From Rubrivirga marina (GTDB lineage Bacteria > Bacteroidota > Rhodothermia > Rhodothermales > Rubricoccaceae), in the NCBI RefSeq assembly GCF_002283365.1, contig NZ_MQWD01000001.1, positions 683,694 to 747,693 on the forward strand: a stretch of 64,000 bases of DNA. Direction: 5' to 3'. The notes beneath the pieces were generated by a model that worked only from the letters and a program-made list of their open reading frames with translations, did not search any database and was not told where the DNA came from. Made by a program: the position numbers and the translations under genes. This document shows positions 1 to 8,601 of this stretch, in pieces (position 1 is the first letter of the stretch; each line of letters starts with the position of its first letter).

Positions 1-2704
1 AGGTGAAGTCCGGTCGCGGGCTCCCGAGCTTGACGCGGTCGTCGTCGCCGGGGCTGTCGGTCGTCCCGACGAGCTCACGGTCGAGCGGGCCGGGCGCCGT
101 GTCCGGGTCCCCATCGACGTCGACGACCTCGTAGTCGTTGAAGATCGGCTTGCCGTCGGCGTTGTACTCACCGGTGAACTCGTAGCCGTAGAAGATCGGG
201 AACTCCTCGCCCGGCGTGAGCAGGAGCGACTGGCCGCCCGACTGGCCCTCGCCCGAGATGTTGCCCGTGAAGAGCTGCGTCGCGCCGCCGAGGTCGAGGA
301 CTTCGTTCCGGTTCGTGTTGAACGTGAGGCCGAGCGTGAAGCTCGACGCGTCGTTCTCGAACAGGAGCGCGTCGAGGGCCAGGTCGACGCCCGTGTTCCG
401 CAGCGAGCCCACGTTCTGGACCTGCGTCGGGACGACGTCGGCCAGGACCGGGACGTTGAGGAGCAGGTCGTTCGTCGTGTTCCGGTAGAACTCGACGGAG
501 CCGTAGAACCGGTCGCTCAGGAGCCGGTAGTCGAGGCCGACCGTGACCTCCTCCTTCTGCTCCCACTGGAGGTCCGGGTTGGCCAGCTGGCTCGGCGCGT
601 AACCCGGGACGATGATCCCGTCGATGACGGCCGAGTTGGCCGGGTTCGCCGCCAGCAGGGGGAGGAACAGGTAGTCGCCGATGGCCTGGTTGCCCACGAC
701 TCCGTAGCCCGCGCGGAGGCGGAGGTCCGTGACGGCCGTCCCGCCGTCGAAGAACGGCTCGGCCGAGATCCGCCAGGCACCCGAGATGGCCGGGAACAGC
801 GCGTACCGGTTTTCCTCCGAGAACCGCGACGAGCCGTCGTAGCGGAGCGAGCCCGTGAGGAAGTACCGGTCGCCGTAGTTGACGTTGGCGCGCGTGAAGA
901 ACGACGCCAGGAGGTTGTCGGCGCGGTACGAGAAGGTGCCCGGGCCGGCGTTGTTGCCGTTGATGGCGACGGTCCCCGACTGGAGGAGGTTGTCCTGGGT
1001 GAAGTCGGTCACGAAGCTCGTCGTCTGGACCGACGTCTCGCTCACGTTGAACTCCTGGTACTCGTAGCCGCCGAGGAGGTCGTAGTTCGTGTTCTCACCG
1101 AGCTGGCTGGCCCAGGTGAGGTAGGTTGAGATCGTCGCCGAGGTCCGCTCGAGCGTCCGGCGGTAGGCCGATCCGCCGTTCGTGGTCGCCGTGGCGAACT
1201 CCTGGCCGACCGGGCTCTGGGCCGGCGTGTAGGCCCGGCGCGTGCCGACCGAGCGGTCGCCACCGACGTTGAGCGAGGCCGTGAGGCCCTCGACGAGGTC
1301 GAGTTCGGCCGTGATGTTGCCGAGCGTCCGGACCGTCCGGGCCGTCTCGTCGATCTGGTTGGCGAGGGCGACCGGGTTGCGGAACGACCGCTGGCCCTCG
1401 ATCTCGTAGTACCCGTCGAGCTGACTGTCGTCGTTGACCGGCGCGATCGGGCGGAACTGGATGGCGTTCTGGAACAGGCCGCCCTCGAACCCACCGACGT
1501 CGTTGGCCGCGACGAAGTCGTCGTCGGTCAGCGCCGACGTGAGGTTCAGGCCGAGGCGGAGCCGGTTGTCGAAGAGCTGGTTGTTCGCGTTGAGCCGGGC
1601 GGTCACGCGCTCCTGGCCCTCCGAGATCACGATCCCCTCGTTGTTGAGGTAGCTCACGCTCGCCCGGTACTGCGTCGTCGGCGTGCCGCCGCCGAACGAG
1701 AGGTTGTGCGACTGGGACACGCCCGTCCGGAAGATCTCGTCGACGAAGTTGGTGTCGAACGCGTTGATGTTGAGGTTGGCGTCGGGGCCACCGAGAATGT
1801 CGTCGCCACTCTGCCCGTCGGCGCCCAGAACGCCCGCGTTGTCGCGGACGAACTGGCGGTACTCCTCGCCCGTGAGGACGTCGTAGGTCGAGGCCGCCGT
1901 CGAGAACGAGGTCGAGCCCTCGTAGTCGACGGTCACGCGGCCCTCGCCGCCGTCCTTCGTCGTGATGAGGATGACGCCGTTCGCGCCGCGCGAGCCGTAG
2001 ATCGCCGTCGCCGAGGCGTCCTTGAGGACGGTCACCGACTCGATGTCGTTCGGGTTGATGAGCGTGAGCGGGTTTCGCGGGGGGCCCGACGAGACCTGCC
2101 CAGCGCCGCCCGGGGTGACGTTGTCGCTCGAGATCGGGATGCCGTCGACGACGTAGAGCGGCTCGTTCGAGGCCGTGATGGAGGTGCCGCCGCGAATCTG
2201 GACGGAGACGGCCGCGCCGGGCTCGCCCGAGTTCTCGATCACGTTGACGCCGGCGACGCGGCCCTCGAGGAAGTCAGTGGGGGCCGTGACGAGGCCCTGG
2301 TTCGCGTCGTCGATGTCGATCGTCGCGACCGACGCCGTGACGTCGCCACGGCGCTGCGTGCCGTAACCGACGACGACGACCTCGTCGAGGATGTCGGAGT
2401 CCTCTTCGAGGCCGACGTCGATGACGGAGCGGCTGCCGACCGTCTCGCGCGTCTCGAGGTAGCCGAGGAAGCGGTACACGAGGACGGCGCCGGGGCCGTC
2501 GACGTCGATGGAGTATTCGCCGTCGACGTTCGTGGCGGCACCGCGTGTGGTGCCCTCGATGGTGACGTTGACGAAGGGGAGGGGATCGCCGCTGGTGGCA
2601 TCCGTGACCGTCCCTGTGACCGTCCGCGACTGGGCGACGGCCGGGGCCGAGCCGAGTGCGAACAACAGGGCGGCCAGCCCGAGGAGGGTAGCGTTCCGAC
2701 GCAT
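1..2704 (-). CDS. SusC/RagA-family TonB-linked outer-membrane receptor, C-terminus missing at window edge
   Basis: This is an outer-membrane active transporter that would import a glycan or other nutrient with a SusD lipoprotein partner, expected beyond the left edge. About 901 residues are visible, starting MRRNATLLGLAALLFALGSA, a signal peptide ending near AVAQ. A carboxypeptidase-regulatory-like domain follows (about 28-105; GTVTDATSGDPLPFVNV), then the TonB-box-like DEVVVVGYGTQ and a plug domain (about 125-240; PLYVVDGIPI, DASATAIYGSRGANGVILIT), then beta-barrel strands. Full-length members usually have about 1000 residues or more, so roughly the last tenth is missing. The ATG was chosen because it gives the signal peptide; no Shine-Dalgarno sequence precedes it. 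Two LacI-type operators and a palindrome lie upstream. The family is certain, the substrate unknown. Confidence 0.95.
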   Translation of the reverse strand, partial: MRRNATLLGLAALLFALGSAPAVAQSRTVTGTVTDATSGDPLPFVNVTIEGTTRGAATNVDGEYSIDVDGPGAVLVYRFLGYLETRETVGSRSVIDVGLEEDSDILDEVVVVGYGTQRRGDVTASVATIDIDDANQGLVTAPTDFLEGRVAGVNVIENSGEPGAAVSVQIRGGTSITASNEPLYVVDGIPISSDNVTPGGAGQVSSGPPRNPLTLINPNDIESVTVLKDASATAIYGSRGANGVILITTKDGGEGRVTVDYEGSTSFSTAASTYDVLTGEEYRQFVRDNAGVLGADGQSGDDILGGPDANLNINAFDTNFVDEIFRTGVSQSHNLSFGGGTPTTQYRASVSYLNNEGIVISEGQERVTARLNANNQLFDNRLRLGLNLTSALTDDDFVAANDVGGFEGGLFQNAIQFRPIAPVNDDSQLDGYYEIEGQRSFRNPVALANQIDETARTVRTLGNITAELDLVEGLTASLNVGGDRSVGTRRAYTPAQSPVGQEFATATTNGGSAYRRTLERTSATISTYLTWASQLGENTNYDLLGGYEYQEFNVSETSVQTTSFVTDFTQDNLLQSGTVAINGNNAGPGTFSYRADNLLASFFTRANVNYGDRYFLTGSLRYDGSSRFSEENRYALFPAISGAWRISAEPFFDGGTAVTDLRLRAGYGVVGNQAIGDYLFLPLLAANPANSAVIDGIIVPGYAPSQLANPDLQWEQKEEVTVGLDYRLLSDRFYGSVEFYRNTTNDLLLNVPVLADVVPTQVQNVGSLRNTGVDLALDALLFENDASSFTLGLTFNTNRNEVLDLGGATQLFTGNISGEGQSGGQSLLLTPGEEFPIFYGYEFTGEYNADGKPIFNDYEVVDVDGDPDTAPGPLDRELVGTTDSPGDDDRVKLGSPRPDFT

Positions 2705-2744
2705 CGGTGGTAAAGAGTGTGTGTGGAGGTCCGTGCGACGCGCA

Positions 2745-2768
2745 CCGGGCTCGATCGATCGATCCCGG
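2745..2768. promoter_or_regulatory. Imperfect 24-bp palindrome in susC leader
   Basis: The arms CCGGG (2745-2749) and CCCGG (2764-2768) flank the perfect 12-bp palindrome TCGATCGATCGA (2751-2762), with one mismatched pair between arm and core. It lies about 41 bp before the susC start codon. It could be an RNA hairpin in the leader or a dimeric repressor site; the sequence alone does not decide. Confidence 0.5.
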
Positions 2769-2814
2769 AAGCGCTATCGGCTCGGTTCCGATGTTAAGGG
2801 ATGGTGGAGCGCTG

Positions 2815-2828
2815 TGCAAACGCTTACA
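2815..2828. promoter_or_regulatory. LacI-family operator-like site 1 upstream of susC
   Basis: The sequence TGCAAACGCTTACA fits the general LacI/GalR-family operator pattern TGNAANCGNTTNCA at every defined position, with the central CG typical of the family. It lies about 110 bp upstream of the susC ATG. A similar site starts 84 bp further upstream, about eight helical turns. No LacI-type regulator gene is in the window. Confidence 0.6.
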
Positions 2829-2898
2829 CATGCGATTCTGAACGGTTTAGGCCGGTTTCCAATTTTGGAAGGGCACGTCTCGCCCGCTTCATTTCTTC

Positions 2899-2912
2899 TG
2901 AAAGCGCTTCGA
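2899..2912. promoter_or_regulatory. LacI-family operator-like site 2 upstream of susC
   Basis: TGAAAGCGCTTCGA fits the same TGNAANCGNTTNCA pattern at all but one defined position and contains the palindrome GAAGCGCTTC-like core AAGCGCTT. Its 84-bp offset from site 1 would allow binding on the same DNA face. The TTCCAA-N2-TTGGAA repeat lies between the two sites. Confidence 0.5.
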
Positions 2913-3075
2913 TTCCCCTTCCAACGCGGATCCGGGGCTTCGGCCGCCCCCGCCCAGGCGATCTCCCTGGCCGGCCAACCACCCCTCAAGACAAGGGCAA
3001 AACCCCGTCCCCCCTCATCGCCACATTCCCGCGCAGCCCCTGTCGAGCTCCGAGCCGTGCGGGTCCGAGGGGGTC

Positions 3076-3513
3076 TCAGGAGTCGTCGTCGGAGACCTGG
3101 GGCGGCCGGAGCGTCGTGATGAGGATGACGCCATTGGCCCCGCGCGCGCCGTAGATCGCCGTCTCGCTCGCGTTCTTCAGCACCCGGATCGACTCCACGT
3201 CACGTGGGTTGAGCCCGTCGAGCGCGCCGTCGGCGCCGAGCGGGATTGGGTAGCCATCGACGACGAAGAGCGGGTCGGCGTTGCTGATCCCGAAGGTCTC
3301 GGCCCCACGGATCCGAATGACGAGGCTCCCACCGCGCTGCTCGACCTGGACGCCGGCCACCTGCCCCCGGAGCATCTGCTCGATCCGCTGGAGGCTGCGT
3401 CGCTCGATGTCCTCGCCCTCGACGACGTTCGGGTCGCTCCGGTCGCGGACGCCGTTCCCCGGCCCGCACCCGGCGATGACGAGGGCGACGAGAGCGAGGA
3501 CGACGTGGCGCAT
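3076..3513 (-). CDS. Free-standing TonB-plug-domain lipoprotein
   Basis: This 145-residue protein consists of a lipoprotein signal (MRHVVLALVALVIAGC, with the lipobox ending at Cys16) followed by little more than one TonB-receptor plug domain. Plug signatures are plain: LRGQVAGVQVEQRGGSLVIR, DPLFVVDGYPIP, NPRDVESIRVLKNASETAIY and GARGANGVILIT. There is no beta-barrel, so it cannot be a transporter by itself. It lies between the CRTAC1-like gene and the susC gene on the same strand. It may sit on the periplasmic face of the outer membrane and interact with TonB or with a receptor. The domain assignment is secure; its role is inference. Similar short plug proteins occur in Bacteroidota without a settled function. 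Confidence 0.85.
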   Translation of the reverse strand: MRHVVLALVALVIAGCGPGNGVRDRSDPNVVEGEDIERRSLQRIEQMLRGQVAGVQVEQRGGSLVIRIRGAETFGISNADPLFVVDGYPIPLGADGALDGLNPRDVESIRVLKNASETAIYGARGANGVILITTLRPPQVSDDDS

Positions 3514-3589
3514 GACGTCGGAGGCGACTGATGGCGTAAGGTTGGGGATCCGAGCCCGCCGCGCAAGCGAAGACGTCGGCCCCTCTCCG

Positions 3590-5812
3590 TCAGCGGTCGA
3601 GCGCGTCGGCCCGGCCGGCGCCCTCCACGACCCGGTACCTCCCGCCCGGCGCGGCGCCCGCGATCGACTCCTCGGCGCCGCCCGGCCAACGGACGGTCAC
3701 GGCCTCGACCGCCTCGGCGTCGCCGAGGCCGAGGTCGACCGTGAGCGAGCCGGCCCCGAAGCTGCCGCCCGTGCCGACCGTCCGCGCCAGCGTCCGCGTC
3801 GTGCCGTCCGGCCGGCGGACGGTGACGGCGACGCGCGCACCGATGGCGGAGCGGTTCGCGCGCCGGCCTTCGAGCGTCAGCGACAGCCAGCGGGCGTCGG
3901 AGGCGGGCCCGTCGAACAGGACGTTGAGCGCGCGGTCGCCCTCGACGGCGCCGCCCATGACCTCGTAGATCTCCTCGTCGCCGTCGAGGTCGACGTCGGC
4001 GAACGCGATCGCGTGGCCCTTCTGGAGGTGGCCGAGGCCGGACGACAGCGTGACGTCCTCGAAGGCCGGCGCGCCGGGCGCCGATCGGTTGAGGAACGCG
4101 CGGTTCGGGATGAGCGACCGGAGCTCGGGCGCGCCCGTGCCCACGTAGACGTCGAGGCGGCCGTCCCCGTCGAGGTCGCCGACGCCCAGCCCCATCCCGA
4201 AGAGGGGGAGGTCGAGGCCGGCCTCGGCGGAGGCGTCGCGGAACGTACCGTCGCCGTTGTTGAGGTAGAGCCGCGTGGTTTCGGCCGTCGGCTCCATCCC
4301 CAGCGCCTCACGAGCGGCGTCGGCGGGCGTCTCGAAAAAGTGGCGGACGTCGTAGCTCACGACGAGGAGGTCGTCGCGGCCGTCGCCGTCCGCGTCGAAC
4401 CAGGCGACGGGGAACGAGAAGTCGGGGCCAGCGACTCCGGCCGCCTCGGCGGCTTCCTCGAAGCGCGGGCGCCCGCCTTCCGTCCGGTTGAGGTACAGCT
4501 TGTTCGGCCCGCCGAGGACGCTGACGTAGAGGTCCGGCCGGCCGTCGCCCTCGACGTCGCCGAAGGCCACGCCCTTGACAAACGCCGCCAGCTCGATGCC
4601 GGCCTCGGCCGCCGCCTCGCGGAACTGGGGCACGCCGCGCTCATCCGTCCCTTCGTTCAGAAAGAGCTCCGAGGCGTGCGCCGTCGACTCGCCGGTCTGG
4701 CCGAGGGCGTCTGGGTAGGCCCCGCCGCTCTCGTTGCCGACGAACAGGTCAAGGTCGCCGTCGCCATCGACGTCGGCGAAGGCGGCCGTCTGGGTCGGGT
4801 GCTCGGAGCCGAGGCCGGCCGCGTACGTCACGTCCTCGAACCGGCCCGTGCCGTCGTTGAGGAGCAGCGAGTTGGGCCAATCGCCGACGACGCCGAACCA
4901 GCCGCCGCGGAGGACGAGCACGTCGGCGTCGCCGTCGTTGTCGACGTCGCCGTGGACCGTGTTGAGCCCGCCGGTCAATCCGCCGAGGCCGGCCGCCTCG
5001 GTCTGCTCGGCGAACCGGCCGCCGTCGTTTTCGAAGTAGCGGATCGGGTCGCGGAGGCCGTAGCTCGTGACGAGGAGGTCGGGGTCGCCGTCGCCGTCGA
5101 AGTCCTCGGCCGAGACGCCGCCGGAGATGCCGTCAACGGCCGCGCCGCGGTGGGGCGCGACGTTGGTCCAGCGGGCGTCGCCGGGCGCGTCGAGCCCGTC
5201 GATCCGCCACGCCTCGGGGACGCCCTCGGGGTAGCTGCCGAGCGCGTGGTGGGCCACGTTGAGGAGCCACCGGCTGCCGAGGTCGGTCGGCGCGGCCTCG
5301 AGGAGATCCGCCAGCACGTCGGCCGCGCGGCGGGCGCCGTCGGGGTCGTCGTGGACGGCGGCGCCGCGGAACGGGAGCACGCAGACCTCGCCGGCGTGGT
5401 GGTTGGCGAGGCAGTTGGCCTGCTCGCCGCGCCGGAGGTAGGCCGTCGCGAGGAGGTCGTAGACCGGCCGCGCCGGCCCGTCGAGGGCGCCGACGCCGCC
5501 GGCCCGCTCGCCGAGGTCGACCAGTTGGGCGATCGCGGCGTCGGTGTCGCCGGCCTGGAGCCGCTCGCGGGCCAGGTCGAACCGGGCGCGGAGGAGGTCG
5601 TCGCCGCGGTACCGGCCGAGTGCCGCCTCCAGCCGGTCGGCCCTGTCCGTGTTGAGCACGAAGTATGGCATCGGCGCGGCCTCGGCGGCGGCGGCGCGCG
5701 CCGCGAGGGTGTCGGCCATCCGCTGCGTCCCCTCTGCCCGCTCCGGCGCCGGGTCGCACCCGGCGGCCGCGGCGGCGAGCAGGATGAGGAGCGCGAGCCG
5801 AGCAGAGGTCAT
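3590..5812 (-). CDS. CRTAC1/ASPIC-UnbV family FG-GAP repeat lipoprotein
   Basis: This 740-residue exported protein begins MTSARLALLILLAAAAAGC, a lipoprotein signal with Cys19 as the lipidation site. Residues about 40-190 form a helical, TPR-like region. From about 200 onward there are repeated calcium-binding FG-GAP/VCBS motifs (DFDGDGDPDLLV, DVDNDGDADVLV, DVDGDGDLDLFV, DLDGDGRLDVYV), each normally one blade of a beta-propeller. The C-terminus has the ASPIC/UnbV signature (IGARVAVTVRRPDG, then TVRWPGGAEE). In this phylum such genes often accompany SusC/SusD loci. It follows the glycoside hydrolase by only 35 bp on the same strand, which suggests co-transcription. The ATG was chosen because it begins the signal peptide. 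Its molecular role is not established. Confidence 0.9.
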   Translation of the reverse strand: MTSARLALLILLAAAAAGCDPAPERAEGTQRMADTLAARAAAAEAAPMPYFVLNTDRADRLEAALGRYRGDDLLRARFDLARERLQAGDTDAAIAQLVDLGERAGGVGALDGPARPVYDLLATAYLRRGEQANCLANHHAGEVCVLPFRGAAVHDDPDGARRAADVLADLLEAAPTDLGSRWLLNVAHHALGSYPEGVPEAWRIDGLDAPGDARWTNVAPHRGAAVDGISGGVSAEDFDGDGDPDLLVTSYGLRDPIRYFENDGGRFAEQTEAAGLGGLTGGLNTVHGDVDNDGDADVLVLRGGWFGVVGDWPNSLLLNDGTGRFEDVTYAAGLGSEHPTQTAAFADVDGDGDLDLFVGNESGGAYPDALGQTGESTAHASELFLNEGTDERGVPQFREAAAEAGIELAAFVKGVAFGDVEGDGRPDLYVSVLGGPNKLYLNRTEGGRPRFEEAAEAAGVAGPDFSFPVAWFDADGDGRDDLLVVSYDVRHFFETPADAAREALGMEPTAETTRLYLNNGDGTFRDASAEAGLDLPLFGMGLGVGDLDGDGRLDVYVGTGAPELRSLIPNRAFLNRSAPGAPAFEDVTLSSGLGHLQKGHAIAFADVDLDGDEEIYEVMGGAVEGDRALNVLFDGPASDARWLSLTLEGRRANRSAIGARVAVTVRRPDGTTRTLARTVGTGGSFGAGSLTVDLGLGDAEAVEAVTVRWPGGAEESIAGAAPGGRYRVVEGAGRADALDR

Positions 5813-5826
5813 GCGTGCGAGGCGGG

Positions 5827-5846
5827 CCGCCTCGGGACCGAGGCGG
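5827..5846. terminator. Post-stop hairpin, CCGCCTCGG family
   Basis: The arms CCGCCTCGG (5827-5835) and CCGAGGCGG (5838-5846) can pair into a near-perfect stem immediately after the stop codon of the glycoside hydrolase gene. There is no T-run on either side, so it is not a canonical intrinsic terminator. Near-identical stems follow other stop codons in this window. Confidence 0.55.
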
Positions 5847-5847
5847 G

Positions 5848-8532
5848 CTACCGGAGAGGGACGGCGATCTCCCGCCGAACGTAGCCCGAGCGTCCAGGCG
5901 TGCCGTCGAACGTGACGGTGAGGGCGTAGGTGGGGGGCTGCGTCTGGACGGCCGCCCGCAACAACGTGGCCCGCGCGCCCTCCGCTTCGATCTCGCCCAC
6001 CTCGCGGTCCGTCACGAGGCCGAGCGTGTACGTCTCCCCCGCGCGGCCCTCTAGCACGAGGCGGAGCGCGTCGTCGGAGGCAACGGACCGGAGGACGCGG
6101 ACCTGCCGGCTCACGTCGCCCGGATCGGCCGGCTCGTAGCGGACGGCGACGTCGGTCCCAAACCGGTCCAGTTCGAACCGGACGTCGGTGCTCTCCGAGG
6201 CCGCGACGCGGACCGTCGGCCGCTGCACGTCGCCCTGGCGGACCGTCTCGAAGGGAACCTCCTCGCCGTTGACGGTCGCCCGGGCCACGACGGCGTCGAG
6301 CGGCAGGGCCGGGGCGACCTCGACCTCGGCGTCGAGGCCCGACAGGGACACGAGGACCTCCTCCGCGGTGCGCCCGAGGCGGAACCGGTAGGTGCCGTCC
6401 CCGGCCGGCGCGTTCGCCACGGTCACCGCGTCCCAGTCGATCGGGAGCTGCGGCGCGACGCGGACGCGCCGACCGCCTTCGGAGACCTCGATCCCCAACA
6501 GCCCGCGGACGAGCGGCGTGGCGACCATGGCCTCGGACCAGATCTGGTGGTGGCTGCTCCGCCCGAACGCCGTGTTGTAGTCGCCGGAGAGGAGCTCCGT
6601 GACGTAGCCGAGCGCGTCCTGCCGTGTCAGGAGCGCGTTCGCGTAGAGCGCCTGCGCGCCGACGTGCGGCCGGCCGTAGCGGTAGGCGCCCATGCTCGTC
6701 CAGCCCGTGAAGAGGGCCCAGACCGAGCCGTTGTGGTAGCTCAGCGGGTCGTAGCGGTCGCTGTCCTTGTCGAGGATCCGCGCCCCCCAGTCGGTCGCGA
6801 TGCCGCCGCCGCCGACCGCCGTGACGGCCTGCTGGGCGCGGGCGTCGGCGAAGAGGCCCCACCAGAGCGGGACGGCCTGGAGCGCGGTGTTCTCGCGGAC
6901 GACCTCGAGGTCGCCCAGGTCGCGGTTGGCGGCGCTCAGGAAGCCCGTGTTCTCGCGCATGTCGGCGTCAGTCAGCGGGCCGCTCCGCTCGCTGAGCGTC
7001 GGGGCGCCGGGGAACGCCGTGGCGACAGCGTAGAAGCCGTCGGCGTCGTGCCAGTACGTCGCTTCGGCGGCGGCGAGCGTACGGTCGGCGGCGGCGCGGG
7101 CCTCGGCCGCGCCGGCCTCGCCGAGCGCGTCGGCCAGCTCGGCGAGGCTCCGGGCGGCCTGGACGAACACGGCCTGCTGGTACAGCTCCTCGTGCGGCGG
7201 GTACAGCTCGCCGCCCTCGACCCACCCGTGCCCGACGCCCGTGTTCTCGACGAGCCCGTTGCCGTCGGTGTCGGTGGCGGCCGTGAAGGCGTAGGCGCGC
7301 CGGGCCACCGGGAAGAGCTCCCGGGTGAACGCGTCGTCCCCCGACTGGCGCCAGTAGTCCGCCAGGGCGATCACGAAGAGCGGCGTCGCGTCGGCCGAGG
7401 CCCAGGCGTAGGGGTAGTCCTCGAACCAGTCGAGGTAAGCGGCAGACTGGCTGATCTCGTGGGGGATCTTGCCGTCGTCGCGCTGGAACTGGGCGAGGAA
7501 GGCGAGCGCGTCGCGGGTCGTCTGGAGGTCGCCGACGGCCGTCGTGGCGAGGGCCGTCCAGAGGGCGTCGCGGCCGAAGAACCACGCGAAGCCGGGCCGC
7601 TCCGAGTTGCCGGACGTCCGGTAGCCGGCGACGAGGCCGGTCCCGAGGTCGGGGCTCGTGGCGACGCCCTTGTCCATCCCGACCTTCGCCCACGCGAACG
7701 CCTCGTCGAGCCGGTCGTCGGGCGTGTCGACCCGCATGGTCTCGTCGAGGCCGCGGTAGTGCGCGGCGGTCTCCTCGAACAGCGCCGGGATGGAGCCGAG
7801 GATCCGGTCGTAGGCCGCCTCGGCGTCGGCGCGGCCCGTGGTGCTCCCGGTGATCACGACCGGGACGAGGTAGTCCCGCGCGACCTCGGGCGCGACGCGC
7901 ATCTCGAACCGCGTCGGGACGTCCTGCGGCTCCTCCTGGTACGGCTGGACGCTCACGTCGACCGCCAGCGGCGAGCCGAAGACGCCGTAGAACCGCTGGG
8001 TCTCTTCCCCCGTGAAGTACCGCCCGCGCTCGGCGTCGAACCCGACGAACCCGGTCATCAGGCCGGCCGGCCACATGAGCCCGAGGTCCGGCCGCAGCTC
8101 CATCCCGATCGTCAGCGGCCGGATCGCGTCGACGTCGAGGAGCATCACGATCCCCGCCTCGTCGATGGGCGCGAGGATCGTCTGGCGGACGGTGAACGCG
8201 GGGTGCGTGTAGACGAGCGTCGTGGCCTCCGGGCGGACCTCGATCCGCCGCATGATCTGGAGCCCGTCCGACGGCACCGGGTAGGCCTCCAGGTTGAACG
8301 TGAGGCGGGCGTCCTCGAAGATCTTCAGCGGGTAGACCCACGCCTCGAACGGCCGGTTCTCGTACCCGAACACGGCCGACCGCCCGCCGACGACGTCGAA
8401 GAACGCGCCGGTCGTGGTCGTCCGCTCCAGCAGCGGCCCGCTCTCCGGGAACGCGAAACGCGGGACGAGCCCGTCGGGGACCTGGGCGCTGGCGGACACC
8501 GCCAACAGGACGAGACACGTGAAGAGCCGCAT
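5848..8532 (-). CDS. Secreted glycogen-debranching-like glycoside hydrolase, (alpha/alpha)6 barrel
   Basis: This 894-residue protein begins MRLFTCLVLLAVSASAQ, a signal peptide, so it acts in the periplasm or outside the cell. The N-terminal third is beta-rich. The middle (about 300-680) is an (alpha/alpha)6-barrel like those of amylo-1,6-glucosidase/GH63-type enzymes. Typical motifs are RPGFAWFFGRDALWTAL, FQRDDGKIPHE, YAWASADATPLFV, TDTDGNGLVENTGVGHGWVEG and YHNGSVWALFTGW. It probably releases glucose from an alpha-glucan or a glycan side chain, but the exact linkage cannot be read. An upstream in-frame ATG would add 19 residues before the signal peptide, so the internal ATG was preferred. 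A LacI-type operator lies 8 bp upstream. It heads a run of CRTAC1, plug lipoprotein and SusC genes. Confidence 0.88.
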   Translation of the reverse strand: MRLFTCLVLLAVSASAQVPDGLVPRFAFPESGPLLERTTTTGAFFDVVGGRSAVFGYENRPFEAWVYPLKIFEDARLTFNLEAYPVPSDGLQIMRRIEVRPEATTLVYTHPAFTVRQTILAPIDEAGIVMLLDVDAIRPLTIGMELRPDLGLMWPAGLMTGFVGFDAERGRYFTGEETQRFYGVFGSPLAVDVSVQPYQEEPQDVPTRFEMRVAPEVARDYLVPVVITGSTTGRADAEAAYDRILGSIPALFEETAAHYRGLDETMRVDTPDDRLDEAFAWAKVGMDKGVATSPDLGTGLVAGYRTSGNSERPGFAWFFGRDALWTALATTAVGDLQTTRDALAFLAQFQRDDGKIPHEISQSAAYLDWFEDYPYAWASADATPLFVIALADYWRQSGDDAFTRELFPVARRAYAFTAATDTDGNGLVENTGVGHGWVEGGELYPPHEELYQQAVFVQAARSLAELADALGEAGAAEARAAADRTLAAAEATYWHDADGFYAVATAFPGAPTLSERSGPLTDADMRENTGFLSAANRDLGDLEVVRENTALQAVPLWWGLFADARAQQAVTAVGGGGIATDWGARILDKDSDRYDPLSYHNGSVWALFTGWTSMGAYRYGRPHVGAQALYANALLTRQDALGYVTELLSGDYNTAFGRSSHHQIWSEAMVATPLVRGLLGIEVSEGGRRVRVAPQLPIDWDAVTVANAPAGDGTYRFRLGRTAEEVLVSLSGLDAEVEVAPALPLDAVVARATVNGEEVPFETVRQGDVQRPTVRVAASESTDVRFELDRFGTDVAVRYEPADPGDVSRQVRVLRSVASDDALRLVLEGRAGETYTLGLVTDREVGEIEAEGARATLLRAAVQTQPPTYALTVTFDGTPGRSGYVRREIAVPLR

Positions 8533-8539
8533 GGCAGAG

Positions 8540-8553
8540 TGGAAGCGCTTCCT
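8540..8553. promoter_or_regulatory. LacI-family operator-like site at glycoside hydrolase start
   Basis: TGGAAGCGCTTCCT matches TGNAANCGNTTNCA at all but the last position and includes the perfect palindrome GGAAGCGCTTCC. It lies 8 bp before the start codon in a 69-bp gap, where a bound repressor would block transcription. It shares the core AAGCGCTT with the second site before susC, so the two genes may share a regulator. Confidence 0.6.
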
Positions 8554-8601
8554 CCAAGCTAGTGCGTTCTTCCGCCCCGGCGCCTCCACCGGTGCGCCGA
8601 T

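Larger units (their letters stand above)
2705..3075. other. Intergenic region upstream of susC: regulatory DNA
   Basis: This 371-bp gap has no convincing gene. It is less GC-rich than its surroundings between about 2780 and 2920. It holds a near-palindrome close to the susC start, two LacI-type operator matches, and the inverted repeat TTCCAA-N2-TTGGAA (2857-2870) between them. I could not assign a clear promoter (TTTG / TAnnTTTG type). Confidence 0.6.

Noticed and set aside
3281-5884. Long plus-strand open frame of 867 codons opposite the CRTAC1-like gene
   Set aside because: It is antisense to a gene with clear FG-GAP and ASPIC motifs; its composition (Val/Arg/Asp/Glu repeats) is typical of a shadow frame in GC-rich DNA.
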